A DNA stretch of 64,000 nucleotides from CAITWD01 sp963727285 (GCA_963727285.1 CAVSFF010000003.1:124001-188000), one strand, 5' to 3'. Counted from the stretch's first letter, positions 17,249-28,310 are shown. Notes: generated by a model not told the origin, from the letters alone. Program-made: numbers and translations.

Positions 17249-18265
17249 TCGACGGACCCCTCCTGGCGATCGAGACCTCGTGCGACGAAACCGCGGCCGC
17301 AGTCGTCGACGGACGCCGGGTCCTCGCGTCGGTCATCGCCTCGCAGGCGGCCCTGCACACGCCGTACGGGGGCGTCGTGCCGGAGGTTGCCGCGCGGCAC
17401 CACCTCGGCACCGTGAACCGCGTCATCGACGAGGCGCTCGCGGTCGCCGGGCTGGGGCTCGACGACCTCACCGCGATCGCGGTCACCCAGCGCCCCGGAC
17501 TGATCGGTGCGCTGCTGATCGGTGTGTCGACGGCCAAGGCGATCGCGTGCGTCCGGCGACTGCCCCTGGTCAGCGTCGACCACCTGCTCGGGCACGTCTG
17601 CGCGTCGTGGCTGGAGCCGATCGCCCTGGATCCGCCGTTCGTCTGCCTGATCGCCTCCGGGGGGCACACACGGTTGGATCTCGTCCGGGACCTCGCGGCA
17701 CCGACAATCCTGGGGCAGACGATCGACGATGCCGCCGGGGAGGCGCTCGACAAGGGGGCGCGTCTGCTCGGTCTCGGCTACCCGGGCGGCCCCGCGCTCG
17801 AGCGTCTTGCCCGCGACGGCGACCGGGCGGCCCATCGCTTCCCGATCGGACTCGGCGGCAAGCGGGAGCGCGATTTCTCGTTTGCGGGCGTCAAGACGTC
17901 CCTGCTGTACGTGACCCGCAGCGAGCGGAGCACTCTCGGGGCAGCGCCGCGCGGACCTCGCCGCCAGCTACCAGGAGGCGATCGTCGCCCCGCTGGCCGC
18001 ACGGCTGCTGGACGCGGCCCGGGAGCATGGCGTGCCGGCCGTCGCCCTCGGCGGGGGGGTCGCGGCCAACGGACGGCTGCGAGAGCTGGTGACCGACGGC
18101 GCGGCGCGGATGGGCCTGCGGGTGGCGATGCCCGAGATCGCCCTCTGCACCGACAACGCGGCGATGATCGGTGCCGCGGCCCAGTTCACGCCTGCCGTCC
18201 CGTGGCCCGACTACCTCCGCGTCGACGCAATTCCGACCGCTCCGCCGGGTGGAATCGCCGCGTAG
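17245..18265 (+). CDS. tsaD: tRNA t6A transferase TsaD, one frame break
   Basis: The catalytic t6A subunit. The N-terminal part reads LAIETSCDETAAAVV, then PEVAARHH with the metal-binding His pair, LIASGGHTRL and DDAAGEALDKGARLLGLGYPGGP; KTSLLY follows. Near 17940 the frame shifts; the rest continues in another frame with DLAASYQEAIV, ALGGGVAANGRL and CTDNAAMIGAA to the TAG. All metal and substrate motifs are present once joined. One lost or gained base in an otherwise intact essential gene points to a sequence error. The start overlaps rimI by 4 bp. Confidence 0.92.
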
Positions 18266-18343
18266 CGGGCCCTCCGGGCGGGTTGCGCGGGTCGGGGATG
18301 CGGCGTAGTTTGCTACGAAGCGTTACAAAGTCCCGGAGGACGA

Positions 18344-18966
18344 ATGGCGTCGGACCGCTTGACGCTGGGTGTCGCTGCCCGGCTGTCACGATATCTGCAG
18401 GTACTGACGCCAAGCCCGCAAGATGGGCAAGACCAGCATCTCCTCGCAGGCGATCTCCGAATACACCGGGGTCAATCCCACGCAGATCCGTCGCGACCTG
18501 TCGGATTCGGCAAGTTCGGCAAGCGGGGGGTCGGGTACGACATCGACAGCCTCATCGAACAGATCCGCAAGATCCTGCGGACCTCCGGCACGCACAACAT
18601 CGCCCTGTTCGGAGCGGCAATCTCGGCCAGGCGATCGCCAGTTCGAGTGTGTTCGGCGATCACGGCTTTCAGATCTCGGCCATCTTTGACGTGTCGCCGG
18701 ACCGGGTCGGACAGAAGGTCGGGGATCTCACGATCCGGCATTACGACGAGTTCGCCGAGATCGCCGCGCGCGAGGGGATCATGGTCGGCGTGCTCGCGGT
18801 GCCGGGCGAGGTCGCCCAACAGGTCGCCGACGACCTCGTCGCCGCCGGCGTGAAGATCATCTTCAACTATTCGGACGCCCTCTTGTCGGTGCCGTCCGAC
18901 GTCACCGTCCACACCTCGAGCCCGGCCGTGGAGCTGCTGTACGCGCTCTACTTCTATCTGAGCTGA
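18344..18966 (+). CDS. rex: Redox-sensing repressor Rex, three frame breaks
   Basis: Rex senses the NADH/NAD+ ratio and represses fermentation and respiration genes. The ATG has GGAGGA four bases upstream. Frame 1 gives LSRYLQVLT; another frame gives MGKTSISSQAISEYTGVN and PTQIRRDLS (winged helix); frame 1 returns with FGKFGKRGVGYDI and NIALFG; a third frame completes the Rossmann domain (GNLGQAIASS, FDVSPDRVGQKVG) to the C-terminus YALYFYLS. Breaks are near 18415, 18510 and 18620. Every Rex motif is present in order, so this is almost certainly an intact gene with read errors. Confidence 0.88.
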
Positions 18967-19027
18967 TCCGGGTCGGGTCGTTGGCCCCGGCGGCGCCCAC
19001 CCGGGTCGCTAGAGTTCGCTCTCGTTG

Positions 19028-20230
19028 ATGGCTTATCCCCACCAGAACTCCGCGATTCTCGCCGGCGTCCCTGAGCGGTTTGCGGACTCGACCGACTTCA
19101 CCGTCGGCCTGGAAGAGGAGTTCCAGATCCTCGACCGTGACCCTGGGTCTGGTGAACCGGTTCGAGGACCTCGTCGCGGCCGCGCCGGCCGACCTGCGTC
19201 CACACCTGGCCGGAGAGCTGATCGCCAGCGAGGTTGAGCTCAAGACCGCGCCGCATGTCCCGTCTGGGTCGACGCCGCGCTCGAGCTGGCCCGTGGACGG
19301 ATCGCGCTGTGCGAGGTCGCCGATGATCTCGGCCTGGCCCTCGGAGTCACGGGCGTCCACCCGTTCAGCCCGTGGACCCAGCAGCGCATCATCGACACGC
19401 CCCACTACCGCCTCGTCGAGGCCGAGCTGGGGTACGTGGCCTGGACCAACAACACCTGGGCGATGCACCTGCACTGCGGGATCCGCGGCGCGGACCGCGC
19501 CGTGCAGGTCGCCACCCGCATGCGGAGCGTCCTTCCCGAGCTCCTGGCGCTGTCGGCCAACAGCCCGATCTTCGGGGGCACCGACACGCGGCTGGCCTCG
19601 ACCCGCACCCAGACGTTCATCAAGAGCTTTCCCCGCTGTGGGATTCCCGATGCCTTTGCCGACTGGTCCGCCTACGCGGATCACGTCTGGTGGCTGGAGC
19701 GCGCGGGGTCGATCACCGAATCCACCCAGATCTGGTGGAGCATCCGCCCGCATCACGCGTTCGGCACGATCGAGGTCCGGATCGCGACGGGCAGACCGAG
19801 CTGATCGACACGCTCGGGATCGCCGCTCTGGCGCTGGGCCTGATTGCCGAATACTGCCGCCGCCTCGACGATGGCGAGACGCTGACGGTCCACCCGCGCT
19901 CATTGATCGAGGAGAACCTCTGGCGGGCCGAGCGCTACGGCCTCGACGGCGAGCTCATCGACCTCGACACCGGCCGCACCCGTCCGACCCGCACCGCGAT
20001 CGAGGACCTTCTGGCCGCCGCCGAGACCCATCGCGACGCACTCAGTCTCGGTCCGTCGGCTCGACCGCGTTCCGGACATGCTCGCCCACGGCAACGGCGC
20101 CATCCGCCAGCGGGTGCTGCTCGATGCCCTCGGCGGCGATCTCCGCGCTGCCCACGCCCACGTGGTCGAGCGCACGCGCGCGTCCGCGCAGGAAGTCCTC
20201 ACCCACCATGCCACGGGAGCACAGCGATGA
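19028..20230 (+). CDS. YbdK/GCS2-type carboxylate-amine (glutamate-cysteine) ligase, several frame breaks
   Basis: About 400 codons of the GCS2 family, which ligates glutamate to an amine, usually cysteine. The pieces in order are FTVGLEEEFQILD (the family start with the Glu ligands), LVNRFEDLVAAAPADLRPHL, DDLGLALGVTGVHPFSPW, RLVEAELGYVAWTNNTWAMH, LHCGIRG, HHAFGTIEVRIA, LIEENLWRAERYGLDG and a C-terminal helix pair ending HHATGAQR. Frames change near 19142, 19262, 19795 and 20057. The stop TGA overlaps the ATG of the next gene. A TTG directly before the ATG could also be the start. The product could feed glutathione-, ergothioneine- or other thiol synthesis. Confidence 0.85.
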
Positions 20231-20730
20231 CCGACGACGCCCACATCGAGCCGGATCCCCAGACGGATCCCCAGGCCGCATCGGAGGAGTTCGCCGCCGC
20301 GTTCGTCCACCATCTCGGCCGCACGCCGGTCCGCGATCTCGCCATCCAGGCGATGGCGACGCTGGCGGACGCGGCCGGCATCCGCATGGGCCTCGGCCCG
20401 GAGGGTGCGGCAGTCGCCGACATGGCCCAGGCCCGCACCGCGATCGAAATCCTCCGCGCTCTGGTCGCCGCCGCCGACCAGGAGTTGGGCGCGGCCGCGA
20501 CACGGCCGTTCCGCGAGCCGCTCGCCCAGCTGCAGCTCGCTTACGCGAAACTCGCCGAAGCCAACTCGGTCCCCGGGGCCGGGCCCGAGCCCGACCCGTC
20601 GAGCCGCTTGTGGGTGCCGCCGGTGGTCGCACCGAGTGACGTCGGCGATGGTCGGCATCATCGGCGGATCCGGCTTCTACCGGCTTCTCGACGATGCCGA
20701 GACGGTGACCATGCACACCCCCTACGGTGA
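20227..20730 (+). CDS. DUF1844-like protein of unknown function
   Basis: The first ~137 residues look real: an acidic N-terminus, then DLAIQAMATLADAAGIRMGL, DMAQARTAIEILRALVAAAD and LAQLQLAYAKLAE. This matches the DUF1844 helical pattern (a short helix, then DLAxAxxxIDxLxxL). The remaining ~30 residues are Arg-rich, overlap mtnP and look like shadow sequence. A GTGA at 20636-20639 would be a natural stop/start junction in another frame, so a frame break just before 20636 probably hides the true end near 20639. The start overlaps the ligase gene (ATGA). Function is unknown. Confidence 0.6.
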   Translation: MTDDAHIEPDPQTDPQAASEEFAAAFVHHLGRTPVRDLAIQAMATLADAAGIRMGLGPEGAAVADMAQARTAIEILRALVAAADQELGAAATRPFREPLAQLQLAYAKLAEANSVPGAGPEPDPSSRLWVPPVVAPSDVGDGRHHRRIRLLPASRRCRDGDHAHPLR

Positions 20731-21430
20731 CCCGTCCGCCGCGCTGGCGCTCGGCACGGTGGCCGGTGTGCCGGTGGCGTTCCTCCCGCGCCACGGCATC
20801 GACCACGAGTTTCCGCCGCACGCCATCAACTATCGGGCCAACCTGTGGGCCCTGCGGGAGGCGGGGGCGAGTTGGGTGATCGCTCCATGCGCGTCGGGGA
20901 GCCTGCACCGCACGTCCGGGTCGGGGATTTCGTGGTCTGCGATCAGTACATCGACCGCACGCTCGCGTCGCGATACGTACTACGACGGTCCCGAGGCGAT
21001 ACACGTCTCGGCCGCGGACCCGTTCTCCCCGGTCCTGCGCACGCACCTCGTCGAGGGATGCCGCAGCCTCGGACATCCCGGTCCACGATCGCGGCACTGT
21101 CGTGGTCATCCAAGGCCCGCGCTTCTCCACCCGCGCCGAGAGCAGATGGTTCAGCGCGATGGGGTGGATGTCATCAACATGACCGCCTACCCGGAGGCGC
21201 ACCTGGCACGCGAGCTCTGCCTGAGTTACGCGAACGTCAGCCTGGTGACCGACTACGACGTCGGTCTCGAAGGAATGGCAGATGTCCCGGCCGTCTCCGC
21301 CCAGGAGGTTGCGGCGGTCTTCGCCCGCAACAACGAACGGGTCCGCGACCTGCTGTTCGCCGTGATTCCGCGCCTGCCGGCGGAACCCGACCCGCACTGC
21401 ACCAGTGCCCTGGACGGCGCACGGATCTGA
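20648..21430 (+). CDS. mtnP: S-methyl-5'-thioadenosine phosphorylase, with compensating frame breaks
   Basis: MtnP cleaves methylthioadenosine to adenine and methylthioribose-1-phosphate in methionine salvage. The ends are clear: VGIIGGSGFY, FLPRHGIDHEFPPHAINYRA and, later, NMTAYPEAHLARELCLSYA and VTDYD. Between about 20905-20975 and 21062-21165 the frame reads nonsense, while the proper sequence (VGDFVVCDQYIDRTLASR; then VVVIQGPRFSTRAESRW) sits in another frame. Two pairs of indels thus cancel and leave the ORF open but wrong inside. Start ATG 20648 gives the canonical N-terminus; GTG 20636 is possible. Confidence 0.87.
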   Translation: MVGIIGGSGFYRLLDDAETVTMHTPYGDPSAALALGTVAGVPVAFLPRHGIDHEFPPHAINYRANLWALREAGASWVIAPCASGSLHRTSGSGISWSAISTSTARSRRDTYYDGPEAIHVSAADPFSPVLRTHLVEGCRSLGHPGPRSRHCRGHPRPALLHPRREQMVQRDGVDVINMTAYPEAHLARELCLSYANVSLVTDYDVGLEGMADVPAVSAQEVAAVFARNNERVRDLLFAVIPRLPAEPDPHCTSALDGARI

Positions 21431-21501
21431 GCGGAAGCGCCGGTCCCGGCCCCCGCGCGGCCGCCGCGGCACCGACTTCGCCCGCTAAACGCGAGATTTC
21501 T

Positions 21502-21547
21502 CACCGCAATGTCCGGTGCGGTGTGGTAGAAACGTCCGGGTTTTTTT
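21502..21547 (+). terminator. Possible terminator after mtnP
   Basis: A 7-bp stem, CACCGCA (21502-21508) and TGCGGTG (21517-21523), with an 8-nt loop is followed 17 nt later by a run of seven T (21541-21547). The gap makes it a poor intrinsic terminator. The rest of the 231-bp gap before hppA shows no gene and no clear promoter. Confidence 0.3.
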
Positions 21548-21661
21548 GGATCCGCTGCGCGCGCTTGACCATCCCTGGTGCAGGTGCCCGCGCAGCGCAT
21601 TTCGTTCACGCGGCCCACGCGATCCGGTCGTGGCTTCGCACACATATCTCGGAGGACACTC

Positions 21662-23785
<2,124 letters not shown>

Positions 23786-23799
23786 CGCACCGCGCACCC

Positions 23800-23829
23800 C
23801 CCGCGGCGTGCCTGACGGCACGCCGCGGG
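23800..23829 (+). terminator. Hairpin terminator after hppA
   Basis: A perfect 13-bp stem with a TGAC loop (arms 23800-23812 and 23817-23829), core GGCGTGCC/GGCACGCC, lies 14 bp after the hppA stop. There is no U-tract. The core matches the hairpin after fumC. Confidence 0.75.
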
Positions 23830-23852
23830 TCCGTGCCCGCCCCGAAGCTTGG

Positions 23853-23858
23853 TAGGCT
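23853..23858 (+). promoter_or_regulatory. Putative -10 box (TAGGCT), leaderless
   Basis: TAGGCT is 6 nt before the ATG at 23865, with no ribosome-binding site between. It lies right after the hppA terminator, consistent with a separate transcript. Confidence 0.4.
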
Positions 23859-23864
23859 CGCCGT

Positions 23865-24320
23865 ATGGCCAAAACTGCCGAGCACACCTCCAAGCTTCCC
23901 CGTAAGCCGCACGCCCTCAAACCGCAGCCGGACGAACCCGTCCGCAAGCGATCGAGCGCGGATCTTCAGAACGGCTGGCTGGCGCGCCACGGCACGCTGA
24001 CGCTCACCGACGCGCGCTTGGTCTTCGTCCCGACGGTGCTCGACACCGGTCTCGGGGCCAAGCGCCGCGAGGTGCTCCTCGGGGAGATGCACACGCTCGA
24101 GCGGTTCCCGCGCAACCCGAACAGCATGTCCCAGGGCGGCAAGCGCGCCCGCATGCTGGTCCACACCGACGAGTGCGTGTACGAGTTCATGGTCCCGGAC
24201 CTGGACTCGTGGATCGACACCATGGAGAAGATGTTCGTCCTGCGGGAGCAGCGCGGCGACGGCCCACGGCCGTCCGTGCTCCGCGAGGGCATCGAGAACT
24301 TCATGCTCCTCGAGGAATAG
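23865..24320 (+). CDS. PH/GRAM-like small protein, function unknown
   Basis: A 151-residue protein without signal peptide or membrane helix. After a Lys/Pro-rich N-terminal tail of about 30 residues, a segment NGWLARHGTLTLTDARLVFVP, a second strand pair EVLLGEMHTLERFPRN and a final helix DLDSWIDTMEKMFVL give the seven-strand-plus-helix look of bacterial PH/GRAM domains, which bind lipids or proteins. No catalytic residues are evident. It stands alone between the hppA terminator and the Rrf2 gene. The fold is an inference from pattern; the function is not known. Confidence 0.6.
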   Translation: MAKTAEHTSKLPRKPHALKPQPDEPVRKRSSADLQNGWLARHGTLTLTDARLVFVPTVLDTGLGAKRREVLLGEMHTLERFPRNPNSMSQGGKRARMLVHTDECVYEFMVPDLDSWIDTMEKMFVLREQRGDGPRPSVLREGIENFMLLEE

Positions 24321-24387
24321 GCCGAATCGCGCGGAATGGCCGCGCGTCGGGTAAACTTCCAGAAATGCCCGGAAGATTCCCTGGTTT

Positions 24388-24808
24388 ATGTCCTCGATAA
24401 TCGCCATCAGCGACAAGAGCCGTTCGGCCATCGTCGCCCTCACCGAGCTTGCCCGACATGGGGAGTCCGGCCCCGTGCCGATCGTTGAGATCAGCGAGGC
24501 CCGCGACATTCCGCTTCATGTGCTGGAGCAGCTGTTCGCGTCGCTGCGGCGTGCCGGGATCCTGGCGAGCCAGCGCGGGGTCAAGGGCGGGTACTCGTTC
24601 CTGCGACCCCCTGCCGAGGTCACGCTTCTGGACGTGGTCGAGACCGTCGACGGGCGGCTCGGATCGATCGAGTCCGGAGCGTGCCGGGGTCGACGCCGTG
24701 TGGCAGCAGGCCCGAGATCTGCTGGTCGGACTGCTCGGAGAGCGCTCGATCGCCGACATGGTCGACGAGGAAGAGCGTGTGTCCGAGACCCCGATGTTCT
24801 ACATCTGA
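24388..24808 (+). CDS. Rrf2-family transcription regulator (CymR/IscR-like), one frame break
   Basis: About 140 codons. The winged helix is visible: SDKSRSAIVALTELARH, VPIVEISEARDIPLHVLEQL (recognition helix) and LASQRGVKGGYSFLRPP, the Rrf2 wing. Near 24680, in a GGGG run, the frame changes and continues VDAVWQQARDLLVGLLGE to MFYI. Only the single Cys of SGACR is seen, so an IscR-type three-Cys iron-sulfur site is not supported. Location directly upstream of a PfkB kinase, cysK and cysE suggests control of cysteine synthesis as by CymR, but this is inference. The ATG lacks a good ribosome-binding site. Confidence 0.8.
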
Positions 24809-24819
24809 GCCGGGGCGCC

Positions 24820-25846
24820 GTGCCGCCGACTCCCGCCCCGACCGCCCCTCGCTTCGACATCGTCGGGATTGGCAACGCGATCGTGGACGTCGTCGCCGAG
24901 GCCGATGCCCGCTTTATCGAGGATCAGGGCCTGCACATGGGATCGATGGTGCTCATCGACGAGGAGCAGGCCGACGCGCTGTACGCGCGCATGGGGCCAG
25001 CGATCGAGGTGTCCGGCGGCAGTTGCGCGAATACGGTCGCCGGCGCGTCGGCGCTCGGCAGCCGGGTCGCGTTCATCGGCAAGGTCGCCGGGGATGATCT
25101 CGGCGGGATCTTTCGCCACGACCTCACCAGCCTCGGCGTGCACTTCGATACGCCCGCGGCCGTCGACGGCCCGGCGACCGCGCGGTGTTTGGTCTTCGTC
25201 ACCCCGGACGCCCAGCGCACGATGGCGACGTATCTCGGCGCCTGTGTCGGAGCTCGGACCCGAGGACATCGACACCGAGCTCGTCGCCGCGGGGCGCTTC
25301 GTCTACCTCGAGGGCTATCTCTGGGACCCGCCGCAGGCCAAGGCCGCATTGCGGATCGCGATCGACATCGCGCACGCAGCCGGACGCAAGGTGGCGATGA
25401 CGCTGTCCGACCCGTTTTGCGTCGCCCGGCATCGCGATGAATTCCGCGCGCTCGTCGACGGCCCAATCGACATCCTGTTCGCCAACCAGATCGAGGCGGA
25501 GTCCCTCGTCGGCGTGCCCGACGTCTGGGACGCCGTGGACGCACTCCAGGGGACCTGCGAGGTCGTCGTTGTCACGCGAGGCGATCAGGGATCCATCGTC
25601 GTCACCCCGAACGACGTCCACGAGATTGCCCCGGTGCACGTGCCGGACGTGATCGACAGCACCGGCGCGGGCGACCTGTACGCCGCGGGCTTCCTGCACG
25701 GACTCGCGTCCGGATGGGATCTCGTCCGGTGTGCGCAGGCCGGATCTGCGGCCGCCGCGGAAGTGATTGGACATTTCGGTGCGCGTCCCGAACGCGACCT
25801 CACTGAGGTCGTGCGCACCGCAACCCGCCAGGAGGGAACGGCATGA
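24820..25846 (+). CDS. PfkB-family sugar/nucleoside kinase, one frame break
   Basis: A ~340-codon ribokinase-fold kinase. The N-terminal DIVGIGNAIVDVVAEAD and substrate segment SGGSCANTVAGASALG are followed by FIGKVAGDDLGG; the C-terminal catalytic motif DSTGAGDLYAAGFLHGL has the Asp base in GAGD. It resembles adenosine kinase-like PfkB proteins (the GGSxANT form), so a nucleoside or sugar is phosphorylated. Near 25245 the frame changes and then continues in phase to the stop, which overlaps cysK (ATGA). The GTG start lies 11 bp after the Rrf2 gene. Confidence 0.85.
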
Positions 25847-26795
25847 GCACCACCAACGTGGCAGGGCCACCGAGGATCGCCAATTCGATCACCGAGCTGA
25901 TCGGTCACACGCCCCTTGTCCGACTCAGGATCGCCGAGGCCACCGGAGCGACGGTGCTCGGCAAGCTGGAGTCGTTCAACCCGGCCGGAAGCGTCAAGGA
26001 CCGGATCGGCTTGGCCATGATCGAAGCCGCCGAGCAGGAGGGGCTGATCTCCCCGGCTCGAGCGTGATCATCGAGCCCACCTCGGGCAATACCGGAATCG
26101 CGCTGTCGTTTGTGGCGGCGGCCAAGGGGTATCGCTGCATCCTGACGATGCCGGAGACGATGAGCCTCGAGCGCCGTGCCCTTCTGGCCGCATACGGTGC
26201 AGAGCTCGTGCTCACCCCGGGACCCGAAGGAATGCGCGGCGCCATCGCCCGAGCCGAGGAGCTTGCCCGGACGACGCCCGGAGGCTTTCTGCCGCAGCAG
26301 TTCCAGAATGCCGCGAACCCCGAAGTCCACCGACGGACGACCGCGGAGGAGATCTGGCAGGACACCGGCGGCGAGGTCGACATTCTGGTGGCGGGCGTGG
26401 GAACCGGCGGAAGCATCACCGGGATCGCCGAGGTCCTGCGGGAGCGGCGCCCCGGCTTCCACGCCGTCGCCGTCGAGCCGACGGACTCGCCGGTCCTGTC
26501 CGGTGGCCAGCCGGGACCCCACAAGATCCAGGGCATCGGCGCCGGCTTTGTCCCGGGCGTCCTCAACACCGACGTCTATGACGAGGTCATCACGTGTCGC
26601 GTCGAGGACGCCTACGAGACGTCCCGGACTCTCGCGCGGAGCGAGGGCATCCTCGTCGGCATCTCGGCAGGTGCCAACGTCTGGGCGGCCCTGGAACTCG
26701 CCCGTCGACCCGAGAACGCCGGCAAGACGATTGTGACCATCCTCTGCGACACCGGCGAGCGCTACCTGTCGACGCCGCTGTTCAGCGAGGGCTGA
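25843..26795 (+). CDS. cysK: Cysteine synthase (O-acetylserine sulfhydrylase), one frame break
   Basis: A PLP enzyme converting O-acetylserine and sulfide to cysteine. The N-terminal frame gives ITELIGHTPLVRL and the PLP lysine in FNPAGSVKDRIG. Near 26055 (CCCCGG run) one base appears lost, and the second frame continues with EPTSGNTGIALSFVAAAKG, VAGVGTGGSITGIAEVL (phosphate loop), KIQGIGAGFVPGVL and SAGANVWAALELA. All CysK motifs are present. It overlaps the PfkB gene by 4 bp; cysE is 750 bp downstream, beyond a convergent GNAT gene. Confidence 0.93.
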
Positions 26796-26808
26796 GCCGG
26801 GAGGTCGG

Positions 26809-26839
26809 CTACCGCGCCGCCGCTGTGGCGGCGCGGTAG
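26809..26839. terminator. Hairpin at the cysK/GNAT convergence
   Basis: A perfect 13-bp inverted repeat (26809-26821 and 26827-26839, 5-nt loop) starts 13 bp after the cysK stop and contains the stop and last codons of the convergent GNAT gene. It probably terminates cysK transcription and may do so for the opposite strand. Confidence 0.65.
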
Positions 26840-27522
26840 ATCAACAGCGCGCGGCGCCCCCGGGCACGAAACCCGAGGCGCCCCAGGAATGCGTCGGCGC
26901 CGCGACCGTCTTCCGCGAATGCCAGCAGATGGGTTCCGCGGACCTCCAGAACGTCACGCGCGACCTGCGCGACCAGCAGCCGGCCGATTCCGCCGCGACG
27001 GGCCTCAGGGACGACGCCGATCCAGTCGATCAGCCCATCCGGCAGGTTTGCATGGGCAAACCCCACCACGCGACCTTCGGTCGTGCGGGCGATCCTGAAC
27101 GACCCCTGTCCGGCACCCCACTCGTATCCGGACGGCGACCCGAGCTCGCGAAACGCCGCGAGCCCGTCCATCGCCTCGGCCTCGGCCGCAGTGAACGCGG
27201 CCGCCCATTGGTTTTCGTATGGCACTACCTCGATCCCGGACACCCGCGGGGCGCCAAGGCCCTCCGCAGAGCGGGCGAACAGCGATCCGCGGGCGTACTC
27301 GACAAACCCTCGGGACTCGAGCAATCGGCGCAGGGCGTCGTCACCCGCATCGATCTCGACGTCCCAGGGTGGCTCGGACAGCTGGTCCAAGAGTGCATCG
27401 AGCGCGGCGGCGTCGCGGGCCTGGAGGCCCTCCAACCGGATGGCAAGCGCGGTCGGCGACGGACCGAGCCGACAGGTCGCCCCGGGCGCGCTGACGGCGG
27501 GTCCCACGGGAGGAGTTTCCAT
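26809..27522 (-). CDS. GNAT-family acetyltransferase, substrate unknown
   Basis: A 237-residue protein. The C-terminal half is a clear GNAT domain: VVGFAHANLPDGLIDWIGVVP, then the acetyl-CoA loop EARRGGIGRLLVAQVA and the final strand FLGRLGFRARGRRALLIY. The N-terminal ~110 residues look like a degenerate second GNAT half, as in tandem-GNAT proteins. Its ATG and that of cysE are divergent and 23 bp apart. Nothing identifies the acceptor. Proximity to cysE and cysK may be only positional. Confidence 0.75.
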   Translation of the reverse strand: METPPVGPAVSAPGATCRLGPSPTALAIRLEGLQARDAAALDALLDQLSEPPWDVEIDAGDDALRRLLESRGFVEYARGSLFARSAEGLGAPRVSGIEVVPYENQWAAAFTAAEAEAMDGLAAFRELGSPSGYEWGAGQGSFRIARTTEGRVVGFAHANLPDGLIDWIGVVPEARRGGIGRLLVAQVARDVLEVRGTHLLAFAEDGRGADAFLGRLGFRARGRRALLIYRAATAAAR

Positions 27523-27528
27523 ACGAAG

Positions 27529-27534
27529 AGCCTA
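27529..27534 (-). promoter_or_regulatory. Putative -10 box (TAGGCT) of the GNAT gene
   Basis: On the minus strand TAGGCT lies 6 nt before the GNAT start codon. It overlaps by 2 bp the cysE -10 box on the other strand, so only one polymerase could open this site at a time. Confidence 0.45.
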
Positions 27535-27538
27535 TACT
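27533..27538 (+). promoter_or_regulatory. Putative -10 box (TATACT) of cysE
   Basis: TATACT lies 7 nt before the cysE ATG within a 23-bp intergenic gap, leaving no room for a leader. The -35 region would lie inside the GNAT coding sequence. Confidence 0.5.
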
Positions 27539-27545
27539 CAGGATC

Positions 27546-28304
27546 ATGGTCGCCAACAGGCGCGGCAGCTACTCGCACGCGAAACGACGTCTTTCGGCCG
27601 CGCTGAACACACTGCGCGACGACCTCAGGGCAGCGCGTGACCGGGATCCCGCCGCACACTCCACCGGTGAAATCCTGCTCTATCAGGGGCTTCACGCCGT
27701 CTGGATGCACCGCGCAGCCCACGCGCTGTACGTCCGGGGCCATCGCTTTTCCGCGCGCCTGGTCTCGCAGCTGTCGCGGTTCTTTACGGGCATCGAGATC
27801 CACCCCGGCGCCCGCATCGGCCGCGGGCTGTTCATCGACCACGGCATGGGCGTCGTGATCGGGGAGACGACCGAAATCGGCGACGACGTCACGCTCTACC
27901 AGGGCGTCACCCTCGGCGGCACCGGGAAGCAGGGCGGCAAGCGCCATCCCACCGTCGGCAACCGTGTGATCGTGGGCACCGGCGCCCAAGTGCTCGGACC
28001 CCTGGTGATCGGCGAAGACGCCAAGATCGGCGCGGGGGCCATCGTGATCAAGGATGTGCCCGCCGAGACGACCGTCGTCGGCAATCCGGGCCGTCCGGTG
28101 GCGATTTCCGGTCGGCGCGTCTCCGGACCCGAGCTCGAACACACCCGGCTTCCGGATCCCGTCGCCGAATCGCTCGAGAGCCTGACGCGACGTATCACCG
28201 AGCTCGAACATCAGCTCGGCAGCGCCCAGGGAGGGCCCGAGGCGCCGCCGGCCACCCGCCCCTCGTCGCCCGGACCCGAGGTCCGCACCCCGCGCGAGGG
28301 CTGA
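27546..28304 (+). CDS. cysE: Serine O-acetyltransferase
   Basis: A 252-residue CysE making O-acetylserine, the substrate of CysK. The N-terminal helical part includes LYQGLHAVWMHRAAHALY. The left-handed beta-helix follows with IEIHPGARIGRGLFIDHG (catalytic Asp-His), MGVVIGETTEIGDDVTLYQG and VTLGGTGKQGGKRHP. It is of the short, bacillus/actinobacterial type, without the long N-terminus of E. coli CysE. About 60 residues after the helix form a coiled segment (SLTRRITELEHQL) and a Pro-rich tail. No typical C-terminal Ile for CysK binding is seen; the protein ends PREG. Confidence 0.93.
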   Translation: MVANRRGSYSHAKRRLSAALNTLRDDLRAARDRDPAAHSTGEILLYQGLHAVWMHRAAHALYVRGHRFSARLVSQLSRFFTGIEIHPGARIGRGLFIDHGMGVVIGETTEIGDDVTLYQGVTLGGTGKQGGKRHPTVGNRVIVGTGAQVLGPLVIGEDAKIGAGAIVIKDVPAETTVVGNPGRPVAISGRRVSGPELEHTRLPDPVAESLESLTRRITELEHQLGSAQGGPEAPPATRPSSPGPEVRTPREG

Positions 28305-28310
28305 TCGCGG

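Noticed and set aside
18266..18343. Rex operator (TTGTGAA-type) in front of rex for autoregulation
   Set aside because: No TTGTGAA-N4-TTCACAA-like palindrome is present; only a good ribosome-binding site was found.
20636..20730. True 95-bp overlap of the DUF1844-like gene with mtnP
   Set aside because: The overlapping tail is Arg-rich shadow sequence; a hidden indel before the GTGA at 20636 explains it better, though the open frame is reported as it stands.
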